A DNA stretch of 64,000 nt, taken from VRUE01 sp963812335. GTDB lineage: Bacteria > Actinomycetota > Thermoleophilia > Solirubrobacterales > 70-9. The notes below the pieces were generated by a model, which saw only the letters and a list, made by a program, of their open reading frames with translations, did no database searches and had not been told where the DNA came from. Below, piece after piece: positions 48,907 to 57,737 of the stretch (positions are counted from its first letter, which is position 1; the number at the start of each line of letters is the position of its first letter). A program made the position numbers and the translations under genes. The stretch spans positions 124,001-188,000 of the forward strand of contig CAWEUU010000004.1 of the NCBI GenBank assembly GCA_963812335.1, written 5' to 3'.

Positions 48907-50912
48907 GCGAGAAGCCACAGAGACTGCTCGAGGGGATCGATTCCCCGGCCGACCTGCACGGGCTCGACGACGAGCAGCTGCAGCAGGTCGCGCAGGAGAT
49001 GCGCACCTACATCATCGACACGATCGGTGAGATCGGCGGCCACTTCGGCGCCAACCTCGGCACCTGCGAGATCGCCGTCGCCCTGCACAGCCTGCTCGAT
49101 TCGCCGCGCGACAAGGTGCTCTGGGACGTCGGCCACCAGGCCTACCCGCACAAGATCCTCACCGGCCGCCGCGAGGCGCTGCCGACGATTCGCCAGTACG
49201 ACGGGCTGGCGCCGTTCTGCTCGATCCCCGAGTCCGAGCACGACATCATGGGCGCCGGCCACGCTTCGACGTCGATCGGCTACGCGGTCGGGCTGAAAGA
49301 GGCGATGCGCAAGGGGATCGGCGAGGACGGCAAGGTCGCGGCGGTGATCGGCGACGGCGCGCTGACCGGCGGCGTCGCCTACGAGGCGCTGCACGCGGCC
49401 GGCGGCCTGCAGACGCCGATCGTGATCGTGCTCAACGACAACGGCATGTCGATCTCACCCAACGTCGGCGCGCTCTCGCGCTACTTCAATCGCGTCCGCC
49501 TCAACCCGCGCCTCTTCCACGCTCGCGAGGGGGTCGAGCACCAGCTGACCAGGCTGCCGCTGGGGCTGGGCAGGCGGATCGAGCGGTTGGGGCCGGAGAT
49601 CAAGTCGGCGATCAAGGCCTACTGGGCGCCCGGGCTCTTCTTCGAGGAGCTCGACCTCGCCTACATGGGCGTCGTCGACGGCCACGACGTGCACGCCCTG
49701 CGCGAGGCGCTGAAGGAGGCCTTCGCCGCCGAACGCCCGGTCGTCGTCCACGTCCACACGGTCAAGGGCAAGGGCTTCGCGCCGGCCGAGGAGGGCGGCC
49801 TCGAGGGGATGGAGAAGTGGCACGCGGCGAAGCCCAAATCGATCGTCAACGGCGAGCCGGCGACGGCGAAGCCGGTCCCGGTCAAGGAGTCCGACGCGCC
49901 CGAGTCGATCGCGCCGGAGCGGTTGGAGAAGCCGCCGCCGCCGAGCGCGCCGCCGCAGTACACGCAGGTCTTCGCCGAGGCAATCGTCGCCGAGGCCGAG
50001 CGCGACGAGCGGGTGATCGGGATCACCGCGGCGATGGCGGGAGGGACCGGGCTGCAGAAGCTCGCCGACGAGGTCCCCGAGCAGTACTACGACGTCGGCA
50101 TCGCCGAGCAGAACGCCGTCCTGCTCGCCTCGGGGCTGGCGCTGCAGGGGGCGAAGCCGGTCTGCGGCATCTACTCCACCTTCCTCCAGCGCGCCTACGA
50201 CCAGATCATCCACGACGTCTGCCTGCAAGAGCTGGATGTCACCTTCGCGATGGACCGTGCGGGCCTGGTCGGCGACGACGGCCCGACCCACCACGGCGCT
50301 TTCGACATCTCCTACTTCCGCCCGCTGCCCAACGTCGTCGTGATGGCGCCGCGCGACGAGGCGATGCTGGTCCACATGCTGCGCACGGCGATCGCCCACG
50401 ACGGCCCGACGGCGCTGCGCTACCCGCGCGGGGTCGGGGAGGGGGTCGAGCTGCCGGCCGAGCCGGCCGAGATCCCGATCGGCAGCGGCGAGTTGCTGGC
50501 CACCGGCGAGCGGGTGGCGCTGCTCGGCTACGGCTACGGCGTTTCGGTCGCGCTGGGGGCGGCTGAGATCCTCGCCGGCCACGACCTGACCGCGACAGTT
50601 GCCGACGCTCGCTTCGCCAAGCCGCTCGACACCGAGCTGCTCGAGCGCCTGGCGCTGAGCCACGACCTGCTCGTGACGATCGAGGAGAACGTGCTGCCCG
50701 GTGGCTTCGGCTCGGCTGTTCTCGAGCACGTCGAGGACGCCTTTGCCGACCGCCCGGAGGACCGCGCCCGGGTCCTGCGGGTCGGCCTGCCCGACCGCTA
50801 TGTCACCCACGGAAAGCCGGCACTGCTGCGCGAGGAGGCCGGCCTCACCGGCGAGTCGGTGGCCGAGCGCGTGCTGGCGGCGCTGCGATCCGGCGAACCC
50901 GCTGTTCACTGA
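48903..50912 (+). CDS. dxs: 1-deoxy-D-xylulose-5-phosphate synthase
   Basis: This 669-residue protein has the thiamine diphosphate sites: WDVGHQAYPHKILTGR, GDGALTGGVAYEALHAAG, then the transketolase-type pyrimidine domain EQNAVLLASGLALQG and C-terminal NVLPGGFGSAVLEHVE. It makes DXP from pyruvate and glyceraldehyde-3-phosphate, the first step of the MEP pathway. Length is usual. A noncoding element lies downstream (50962-51063). Confidence 0.96.
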   Translation: MSEKPQRLLEGIDSPADLHGLDDEQLQQVAQEMRTYIIDTIGEIGGHFGANLGTCEIAVALHSLLDSPRDKVLWDVGHQAYPHKILTGRREALPTIRQYDGLAPFCSIPESEHDIMGAGHASTSIGYAVGLKEAMRKGIGEDGKVAAVIGDGALTGGVAYEALHAAGGLQTPIVIVLNDNGMSISPNVGALSRYFNRVRLNPRLFHAREGVEHQLTRLPLGLGRRIERLGPEIKSAIKAYWAPGLFFEELDLAYMGVVDGHDVHALREALKEAFAAERPVVVHVHTVKGKGFAPAEEGGLEGMEKWHAAKPKSIVNGEPATAKPVPVKESDAPESIAPERLEKPPPPSAPPQYTQVFAEAIVAEAERDERVIGITAAMAGGTGLQKLADEVPEQYYDVGIAEQNAVLLASGLALQGAKPVCGIYSTFLQRAYDQIIHDVCLQELDVTFAMDRAGLVGDDGPTHHGAFDISYFRPLPNVVVMAPRDEAMLVHMLRTAIAHDGPTALRYPRGVGEGVELPAEPAEIPIGSGELLATGERVALLGYGYGVSVALGAAEILAGHDLTATVADARFAKPLDTELLERLALSHDLLVTIEENVLPGGFGSAVLEHVEDAFADRPEDRARVLRVGLPDRYVTHGKPALLREEAGLTGESVAERVLAALRSGEPAVH

Positions 50913-50926
50913 ATCGCAACCTGCGC

Positions 50927-50955
50927 TTGCACCAAAGCGCTCTATCGGTTAGCCT
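50927..50955 (+). promoter_or_regulatory. promoter TTGCAC-N17-TAGCCT
   Basis: A -35 TTGCAC (50927-50932) and -10 TAGCCT (50950-50955), 17 bases apart, give +1 near 50962. No coding frame starts close by; the transcript would begin with hairpins and then the conserved element. Confidence 0.6.
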
Positions 50956-50961
50956 GCCCGC

Positions 50962-51063
50962 GGCCTCCTTGGGAGCCACCGGATTTCGGTCCCGCTTTGC
51001 GGACGTTTCTGGGGTTACTACAGGGAGAGGAGGCGCGTATCTCTGGATATGCAGGGTCCGTTG
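50962..51063 (+). ncRNA. candidate structured noncoding RNA (copy 1 of the repeated element)
   Basis: Downstream of a good promoter lies a hairpin (GTC-CGC/GCG-GAC around TTT, 50989-51004), then a conserved block 51004-51027 (core GGGGTTACTACAGGGAG), a short hairpin AGAG/CTCT and TATCTCT. The same order occurs at 53948-54030. Hairpins at matching places differ in sequence but keep pairing, as expected for RNA. A separate leaderless promoter for the next gene (TAGGGT 51093-51098) lies beyond it. Confidence 0.4.
51004..51063 (+). repeat. direct repeat, copy 1 of about 60 nt
   Basis: 24 bases (51004-51027) are identical to 53972-53995; TATCTCT and the following stretch also align with about equal spacing. 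Both copies are on the plus strand and bracket the segment holding the thioredoxin-fold, APC and MgtE-like genes. Confidence 0.75.
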
Positions 51064-51092
51064 GGCAGGCGGACCTATGCCCGCAAACCGGC

Positions 51093-51098
51093 TAGGGT
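51093..51098 (+). promoter_or_regulatory. -10 box TAGGGT
   Basis: TAGGGT predicts +1 at 51105, one base before ATG 51106. Confidence 0.45.
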
Positions 51099-51105
51099 GG
51101 GAGCC

Positions 51106-51396
51106 ATGGCACTCAAGCTGCATCGCTGCTCGCTCACCTGGTTCAAGGCCGGGATCCATCCCTGCGCACGGGTGCAGAAGGCGCTCGACGAGCAGGGCAT
51201 CGAGTACGAGGTAGTCACCGGCCCGGTGCGGCCGGGCAAGCGCGACGAGCTGGAGCAGCTCTCCGGCCAGCGCAAGTACCCGACGATCGAGTTCGAGGAC
51301 GGCCACATCTACCGCGAGGAATCGGCCGACATGGCCGAGAAGATCCGCGCCGGCAAGCTGTTCGAGGGCGCCGGCGGCGCTACGGCGTCTCAGTAG
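51106..51396 (+). CDS. glutathione S-transferase N-domain/glutaredoxin-like protein
   Basis: This 96-residue protein has a thioredoxin fold: KLHRCSLTWFKAGIHPCARVQKALDEQGIEYEVV as the first beta-alpha-beta part (Cys8 and Cys20), cis-Pro in RKYPTIEFEDG, and ESADMAEKI. It lacks a CxxC pair, so classic glutaredoxin activity is doubtful; it may bind a thiol cofactor. ATG 51106 has GGGAG upstream; an in-frame ATG at 51049, inside the repeat, would add 19 residues and is unlikely. Confidence 0.75.
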   Translation: MALKLHRCSLTWFKAGIHPCARVQKALDEQGIEYEVVTGPVRPGKRDELEQLSGQRKYPTIEFEDGHIYREESADMAEKIRAGKLFEGAGGATASQ

Positions 51397-51559
51397 CCGC
51401 GCCCCGCCCGCCCAGCCGCATTCCGAGCCCGGTGAGTACGTAGGCGATCGCGGGCCGCACCCTGCCCCTCATCGCCCCATTCGGCGAGAATCTCGTCGCC
51501 TCGGCCCTGGCCGCCGGTCAGGGGCCGGATCATCCCATCTGCGTGTTTGGAGCCGGTCG

Positions 51560-52825
51560 TCAAGCCCTGCGCCCGGCTAGCTGTCGAGCCCCCCACAGCA
51601 CGAGGCCGAGGCAGAGCAGCGCTCCGGCGCGCAGCCAGGTCTCCCTCTCGACCTGGGTCATGACGACGATGCAGGCGACGATGCCCAGGACCGGAAGCAC
51701 ATAGGGGATCGTGAAGTGGGGGTGGTCGACCGGTTCGCGCCGCAGCGCCAGAGCCGAGACATTGACGGTGACGAAGACTCCGAGCAGGAGCAACACCGTG
51801 GTGTCGGCGAGTGCCCCGAGGTCGCCGGTGAGGATCAGGCCGGCCGCGAGCAGGGTCGTGGAGGCGATCGCCACCACGGGCGTGCCGCGCCCGCTCAGCC
51901 GGGAGAGGGAGGCGGGGAGGACGCCCTCGCCCGCCATGCCGTAGAGCAGGCGCGAGGCCATGATCATGTTGATCAGGGCGCCGTTGGTGAGCGCGATCAA
52001 CCCGATCGCCGAGAAGACCTTGCTCGAGAGCGACAGGGGGCCGACCCGCACCACCTCGAGCAGGGCGCCGCTGGATGACTCCAGGCGGGCAGTCGGTACG
52101 GCCATCGAGGCGACGATCGTGACCGCCAGATAGATCGCGCCCGCCGCCGCCAGCCCGGCGAACAGGGCGAGTGGATAGGAGCGCTCGGGCCGGGTCGTCT
52201 CCTCGGCGATGTTGACCGAGTCCTCGAAGCCGATCAACGCGTAGAAGGCGATTGCGGCTCCGGCGAAGATCGCCAGCAGCGGCTCGACCCCCTGCTTGAA
52301 CTCGATCGCCCGGCCGGGGTCGCCCTCCCCGCCGGCGAGGGCGGCCGCCCCGATGACGACGACGAGCAAAAGGCCGCCCAGCTCGACCAGCGTGAAGGCG
52401 ACGTTGAGGCGGACGGAGACGAGGATGCCGACGAAGTTGACGAGGGCGACGACGGCGATGAAAGCCAGTGCGGCGACGGCGACGGGCACGGTCACGAACT
52501 CGGCCAGGTAGTCGCCGCCGAAGGCCCGGGCGAGCGTGCTCGCCGAGGTGACCCCCGAGGCGACCACGGCGAAGGCGATCAGGAAGGCGACGAAGGGGCT
52601 GCGGAAGGCCTTGGCCGAGTAGAGCGCGGCGCCGCCGGCGCGCGGGTACTTCGTCACCAGTTCGGCATAGGAGCCGGCGGTCAGGGCGGCGAGCAGCAGC
52701 GCGACCAGGAACGAGACCCAGATCGCCCCGCCGACCTCGCCAGCGACGACCCCGACCAGCGCATAGATCCCGCCGCCGAGAATGTCGCCGAGAACGAAGA
52801 AGAAGAGCATCCGCCGCGAGACCAC
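51560..52825 (-). CDS. APC-family amino acid permease
   Basis: This is about 421 residues if translation starts at GTG 52825 (GGGAGG nine bases upstream); the longer ATG 52894 start would overlap the divergent gene. Twelve membrane helices are visible. The helix 1 segment LGDILGGGIYALVGVVAG carries the GxGIx binding loop, and AFYALIGFEDSVNIAEE is the helix 6 segment. It imports amino acids or amines by H+ symport or exchange; substrate unknown. The 51397-51559 stretch after it holds nothing I can support. Confidence 0.88.
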   Translation of the reverse strand: MVSRRMLFFFVLGDILGGGIYALVGVVAGEVGGAIWVSFLVALLLAALTAGSYAELVTKYPRAGGAALYSAKAFRSPFVAFLIAFAVVASGVTSASTLARAFGGDYLAEFVTVPVAVAALAFIAVVALVNFVGILVSVRLNVAFTLVELGGLLLVVVIGAAALAGGEGDPGRAIEFKQGVEPLLAIFAGAAIAFYALIGFEDSVNIAEETTRPERSYPLALFAGLAAAGAIYLAVTIVASMAVPTARLESSSGALLEVVRVGPLSLSSKVFSAIGLIALTNGALINMIMASRLLYGMAGEGVLPASLSRLSGRGTPVVAIASTTLLAAGLILTGDLGALADTTVLLLLGVFVTVNVSALALRREPVDHPHFTIPYVLPVLGIVACIVVMTQVERETWLRAGALLCLGLVLWGARQLAGRRA

Positions 52826-52875
52826 CCTGCGCAGCCTCCCGCCGCTCCCGCTTGCCGACCGTCGCCGACGTGACA

Positions 52876-53853
52876 ATGAGCGCGATGGAGGCATCCGGCG
52901 ATCCGTTCAGTAGGGAGGTCGTGGATCTGTCGACGACCCGGGTTCCGACCTTCCCCTCATCGCACACCGCCGACGCGGTGCGTCGCGAGATGGCGGGCCG
53001 GTCGTTCGATTTCGTCGACGTCGTGGTGCTCGATCAGAGCAGGCTAGTCGGCCTCGTGCCGGCCGGCCGCCTGCTCGAGGCGGGCGGGGATGCGCGCCTG
53101 GGGGAGCTGGTCGGGCGCGACCCCGCCGCGATCCGGCCGGGCGATTCGGCCGAGGCCGCCGCATGGCACATGGCGCGAAGCGGGCAGAGCGCGCTTGCGG
53201 TGCTCGACGCGGACGGCTCGTTCGCCGGGCTGGTGCCGCCGCACGCCTTGATCGGCCGGCTGCTCGCACAACACGACGAGGACGCCGCGCGGCTCGGCGG
53301 CTATCTGGCAAGTACGGGGCGGGCTCGTCTCGCCGCCGAAGAGCCGGTCAGGCGCAGGCTGCTGCACCGGTTGCCCTGGCTCCTGGTCGGCCTGTTCGGG
53401 GCAATGGCGTCGGCCGTCCTGGTCGGCTCCTTCGAGGCCCAGCTCGACAAGAAGGTGCTGCTCGCCTTCTTCGTGCCAGCCGTTGTCTATATGGCCGATG
53501 CGGTCGGGACGCAGACCGAGACGCTGCTGATCCGCGGGATGAGCGCGAGCATCGACATGCGCAAGGTGATCCGTCGCGAGTTCGTCACCGGCTTCCTGAT
53601 CGGAATCCTGATCGGCGCTGCGTTTTTCGTCTTCGCCCTGATCGGCTGGGGGGACTTCGACGTCGCCCTGGCCGTCGCCCTCGCGCTCACCGCTAGCTGC
53701 TCGATCGCGACCTCCGTCGCGACGATCCTGCCACGCTTGCTGTCCCGCATTGGCAGCGACCCCGCCTTCGGCTCCGGCCCGCTGGCGACGATCGTCCAGG
53801 ACCTGCTCTCGATAGCCGTCTATCTCGCGATTGCGACCCCGATCGCCACCTGA
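52876..53853 (+). CDS. mgtE: MgtE-like divalent cation transporter with CBS pair
   Basis: This 325-residue protein (ATG 52876; 52885 possible) has a CBS-domain pair (residues 20-140, VDVVVLDQSRLVGLVPAGRL and ALAVLDADGSFAGLVPPH) and five membrane helices. LFGAMASAVLVGSFEAQL and FFVPAVVYMADAVGTQTETL match the MgtE pore (AVGTQTETxxIRG, with the Asp/Thr region that binds Mg2+). It lacks the N-terminal superhelical domain of full MgtE. It should move Mg2+ down its gradient, gated by CBS sensing. Confidence 0.85.
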   Translation: MSAMEASGDPFSREVVDLSTTRVPTFPSSHTADAVRREMAGRSFDFVDVVVLDQSRLVGLVPAGRLLEAGGDARLGELVGRDPAAIRPGDSAEAAAWHMARSGQSALAVLDADGSFAGLVPPHALIGRLLAQHDEDAARLGGYLASTGRARLAAEEPVRRRLLHRLPWLLVGLFGAMASAVLVGSFEAQLDKKVLLAFFVPAVVYMADAVGTQTETLLIRGMSASIDMRKVIRREFVTGFLIGILIGAAFFVFALIGWGDFDVALAVALALTASCSIATSVATILPRLLSRIGSDPAFGSGPLATIVQDLLSIAVYLAIATPIAT

Positions 53854-53947
53854 AGCGATCGGCCCGCCGAGGTAGGCCGTCCGTAGACAACCCTTGGCCA
53901 GGGCCAAGCCCGCCGAGGGCGAAGCGGTCGTTGCCCTCTCCAACAGA

Positions 53948-53976
53948 AAACGCCCCGCCGGGGAGGCGAGGCGTTT
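53948..53976 (+). terminator. hairpin after the MgtE-like gene, first part of element copy 2
   Basis: AAACGCC (53948-53954) pairs with GGCGTTT (53970-53976) and CGCC (53956-53959) with GGCG (53965-53968) around GGGGA. It may end mgtE transcription, but it also overlaps the conserved element, so its role is open. Confidence 0.5.
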
Positions 53977-54030
53977 CTGGGGTTACTACAGGGAGGAGAG
54001 ATATGTATCTCTATATATGTGGATCCGTGG
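53972..54030 (+). repeat. direct repeat, copy 2 of about 60 nt
   Basis: It matches 51004-51063, with the same 24-base block and a stronger hairpin AGAGAT/ATCTCT (53997-54012). The gap 53854-54306 otherwise has no clear gene; 54040-54300 is AT-richer than its surroundings, and only a weak 66-codon frame at 54038-54238 is open. Confidence 0.75.
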
Positions 54031-54325
54031 GAGGTAGGTGAGCCCTTATGTGCCGCGGACGGAGTCGATGGGAGTCGACTGCGCATATGAGCGGCGCCAG
54101 GCCCGACCAGGAAGTGTTTGTAAGCCCTTTATCGTTCCTCTCTTGCGAATCCTTGAATCAAGATACGAACATACGTGCGATTTGTGTGTGAGCCGAGTCA
54201 CAGAGGCTCTTGAGGGCCGCCGAGCCGTAACCCGATGAAGCGATCTTCCGCAACCTAATACTGAATTCTAAGGACCCGCTAAACATCTGGCAAGGGTTTC
54301 CTGTGGATGCCGGATTCCGCCGCTG

Positions 54326-54331
54326 TACGTT
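54326..54331 (+). promoter_or_regulatory. -10 box TACGTT for tlyA
   Basis: TACGTT predicts +1 at about 54338, at the GTG 54337 start. Confidence 0.45.
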
Positions 54332-54336
54332 TTGGC

Positions 54337-55137
54337 GTGGCAAAGGTTGGCTCCAAAGCGCGGATCGACGCCGTTCTGGCCGAGCGGGGATTGTTCCCGT
54401 CGCGCACCGCGGCGGCCGGCGCGGTCCGAGCCGGAGAGGTCCGGCTCGGCGCCGACGGGCCCATCGCGCTGCGCCCGAGCCAGCTGGTCTACCCGGATGC
54501 CGATCTGCGCCTGGAGCAGGGCCCGCGCTTTGTCTCCCGTGGTGGAATCAAGCTCGACAACGCGCTCGACGCCTCGGCCTCGAGGTCGGCGGGCGCGACT
54601 GCCTCGACGTCGGCGCCTCGACCGGAGGCTTCACCGACTGCCTGCTGCAGCGCGGCGCGGCGCACGTCGTCGCCCTCGACGTCGCCTATGGCCAAATCGA
54701 TCGGCGCATGCGCGAGGATGAGCGCGTGACCGTGATCGAGCGCCTCAACGCGCGCGCCCTGACCCCGGCGGATCTGCCCTTCGAGCCGGATCTGATCACG
54801 ATCGACGTCTCGTTCATCTCGCTGGGCAAGGTGCTGCCCGCGGTCGCCGCTTGCCTGAAGGCTGGCGGCGAGCTTCTGGCGATGGTCAAGCCGCAGTTCG
54901 AGCTGGGGCGGGAGCGGGTGCGCAAGGGCGTCGTCCGCGACGCGGACGACCGCCGCGAGGCGGTCCGTGTCGCCGCGCTGCTGCGCGCCGAGCTCGGCCT
55001 GCGACAGCGCGGCTTCGCGTCGTCGGGCCTGCCCGGCCCGAAGGGCAACCGCGAGAGCTTCGTCTGGTGCGGCGGCGACGGTGAGGTCGAGGATCTCGAG
55101 GCCGCGATCGAGGCGACGGGCCGAGGCGGGTCCATGA
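54337..55137 (+). CDS. tlyA: TlyA family rRNA 2'-O-methyltransferase/hemolysin (frameshifted near 54573)
   Basis: An S4-type RNA-binding domain starts at GTG 54337 (SKARIDAVLAERGLFPSRTA), and RGGIKLDNALDA leads to the methyltransferase. The frame then breaks: one C is missing in GACGCCTCGGCC near 54573, and the SAM motif LDVGASTGGFTDCLL and ITIDVSFISLGKVLPA continue in another frame. SPLPGPKGNRE-like GLPGPKGNRESF is near the end. No stop is read before the nadK ATG (55134); TGA at 55135-55137 in another frame is the likely real end. TlyA methylates 16S C1409 and 23S C1920. An upstream ATG (54307) is a weaker start. Confidence 0.8.
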
Positions 55138-55987
55138 GCCGGCGCCTGGCCACACTGATCACCCACTCGCACCCGCCGGCGACGACCGATGCGGTCGAGT
55201 TGGCGATCTCCGCGGCGCGCGAGGCGGCGAGTGGCGGCTCGTCGCGACAGCCGAGGAGGCGGCCAAGCACGGCGAGGCGGGGGCGGGGGTCGAGGTGGTC
55301 GAGACGCTGCCGCGCCAGGCGGACCTCTGCCTCGTGCTCGGCGGCGACGGCTCGATCCTCTACGCGCTGCGCCATTTCGCCCGCAGCGGCGTGCCGGTCT
55401 TCGGCGTCAACTTCGGCACCGTCGGCTTCCTCGCCGCGGTCGAGCGCGAGCAGGCGGCGGAGGGGATCCGGCGGGCGTTTCGCGGGGAGACCGAGACGGT
55501 CGACCTGCCGGGGCTGGGGGTCAGGTCGGCGAGGTCGCCCGCGTCGCCCTCAACGACGTCAGCTTCCTCCGCCGCCCGCACGGGCGCGTCGCCGAGCTGA
55601 GCTACAGGATCGCCGACGAGGAGGTCGGCCACGTCCGCTGCGACGGGCTCGTCGCCGCGACCCCGGTCGGCTCGACCGGCTACAACCTCGCCAACCAGGG
55701 CCCGATCCTCGCCTGGGGCGTGAAGGGCTACGTCGTCTCCTACGTCGCCCCGCACTCGCTGACCGCGCGCGCCCTCGTCGTCGCCCCCGGCGACGTGCTC
55801 CACGTCGGCAACGCCGCCGGCGCGCGAGCCGGTCGACGTCGCGATCGACGGCGAGCACGTCGGCGCGCTCGAGCCGGGCGCCGCGCTCGAGGTCCGCTTC
55901 GCCGACGGCATCGGCCGCCTCGCCCAGCTGCCCGGCACGAGCTTCTACCAGCGGATACGGGAGAAGTTCGGCCACCTCGCCGTCTGA
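55134..55987 (+). CDS. nadK: NAD kinase (three frame breaks)
   Basis: From ATG 55134 (MSRRLATLITHSHPPATTD) the protein is complete only if three single-base changes are corrected: one base missing near 55231, one missing near 55527 and one extra near 55819. The pieces are the catalytic LVLGGDGSILYALRHFA and FGVNFGTVGFLAAVE; VALNDVSFLRRP and TPVGSTGYNLANQGPIL; and VDVAIDGEHVGALEPG to the stop TGA 55985-55987. It phosphorylates NAD to NADP and is essential in most bacteria, so sequence error is more likely than decay. Confidence 0.82.
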
Positions 55988-56035
55988 GGCCGATCTCCGG
56001 GTCGATCGGTCCGCCGCCGCTGCTACACAAGAGGC

Positions 56036-57717
56036 GTGCTGCGCGAGCTGCGGATCGAGAACCTGCTGCTGATCGAGCGGGCTGAGCTGCGCCTCGGCGA
56101 GGGCCTGAACGCGATCACCGGCGAGACCGGGGCCGGCAAGACCGTGCTCGCCCACTCGCTCGATCTGCTGATGGGCGGCAAGGCGCGGCCGCAGATCGTC
56201 CGGCCCGGCGCCGAGGAGGCCTGGGTCGAGGGTGTCTTCGACCTGCCCGACGGACTGCTGGAGGAGCCCGAGCTGGCCGAGGTCGCCGCCCGCCTGCCCG
56301 ACGGAGCCGAGGAGATCGTCCTCGGGCGGCGCGTCTCCGCCTCCGGCCGCACCGCTGCCTTCCTCGCCGGGCGCGCCGCATCGGCCGGCGATCTGAAGCT
56401 GCTCGGCGGGCGCCTGCTCGCCTTCTACGGGCAGCACGAGCACCGCAAGCTGACGATCGCCTCGGCGCAGATGGAGATCCTCGACGGCTTCGCCGGCGCC
56501 GAGCACCTGGCGCTGCGCGAGCGCTACCGGGAGGCGCACCGCGAGTGCGCGCGGCTGCAGGCCGAGCTGGCCGAGCTGCGCGAGCGCGACGGCTCGCGCG
56601 AGCGCGACCTCGACCTCTTCCGCTACGAGCTGGCCGAGATCGAGGCGGTCGCGCCCGACCCCTCGAGGAGGCGGACCTGAGCGCCGAGCGCGAGCGCCTG
56701 CGCCACGCCGAGGGCCTGCGCGAGGCGGCGCTCGGCGCTCTCGCCGGCGCCGCCGGGGGCGAGGAGGACGGCGGCGGCGCGGCCAGCGCCCTCGCCGTGG
56801 CCGAATCGCTGCTGCAGGGAGTCGCCGGGGTCGACGAGGAGCTCGACGCGCTGGGAGAGCGCGTCGCCGCGCTCGCGGCCGAGCTCGACGATGTCGCCGG
56901 GGAGCTGCGCGGCTACCTCGACCGGGTCGAGGCCGATCCGGAGCGCCTCGCCGCGGTCGAGGAGCGGCTGGAAGCGATCGACCGGCTGCAGCGCAAGCAC
57001 GGCGGCAGCGTCGAGTCGGTGCTCGCGCACGCGGAGCGCTGCCGAACCGAGATCGAACGCCTCGAGGGCGCCGAGACCCGCGGCGCCGAGGCGGAGGCCG
57101 CCCTTGCCGAGGCCGAGGCGCGACGCGAGAAGCTCGGCAAGCGGCTGAGCAGGGGCCGCGCTGAGGCCGCCGGACCGCTGCGCGAGCAGGTCGCCGCGGC
57201 GCTGGACGGCCTGGCGATGCCGGGCGCCGAGCTCGAGGTCGAGCTCGAGCCGCACCCCGACGGCTTCGGCCCGGGCGGCCGCGAGCAGGTCGAGCTGCGG
57301 ATCTCGCCGAACCCCGGGATCGCGCCGGCGCCGCTGCGCGACGCTGCCTCCGGCGGCGAGCTCTCGCGCGTGATGCTGGCCCTGACCGGGCTCGGCGCGG
57401 GTGCCGGAGCGGGCACGCTGGTCTTCGACGAGATCGACGCCGGGGTCGGCGGCAAGACCGCCCGGATCGTCGGCGAGCGGCTGCGCGCGCTCGGCGAGGG
57501 CCGCCAGGTGCTCTGCATCACCCACCTGCCGCAGGTCGCCTCGCTGGCGCCGACCCACTTCCGGCTCGAGAAGGACATCGGCGGCGAGCGCGCCGCTGCG
57601 ACCGTGGAGCGCCTCGACGGCGAGGGCGTGGTCGAGGAGATCCGCCGCATGCTCGGCGGCGAGGCTCCCGACGATGCGGCCGATCGCCACGCCCGCGAGC
57701 TGCTCGCCGCCGCGTAG
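56036..57717 (+). CDS. recN: DNA repair ATPase RecN (frameshifted near 56660)
   Basis: GTG 56036 starts LRELRIENLLLIERAEL with Walker A TGETGAGKTVLAHSL. The frame breaks at GACCCCTCGAGG near 56660 (one C missing), after which coiled-coil arms and the second ATPase half follow: ASGGELSRVMLALTGLG and LVFDEIDAGVGGKTA, then LCITHLPQVASLA. RecN is an SMC-like protein that holds broken ends together. Length of the corrected product is near 560 residues, as expected. Confidence 0.87.
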
Positions 57718-57725
57718 CGTCGCTG

Positions 57726-57731
57726 TAACCT
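57726..57731 (+). promoter_or_regulatory. -10 box TAACCT, exactly leaderless
   Basis: TAACCT predicts +1 at 57738, the G of the GTG start of steA. Confidence 0.55.
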
Positions 57732-57737
57732 CAGGGG

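Noticed and set aside
51397..51559. Short minus-strand frames (30 and 47 codons) downstream of the APC permease
   Set aside because: No start signals or recognisable families; probably non-coding.
54038..54238. 66-codon plus-strand frame after repeat copy 2, with GGGAGG upstream of a GTG
   Set aside because: Composition is unlike genes here and no family or coupling supports it; kept only as a low-probability small ORF.
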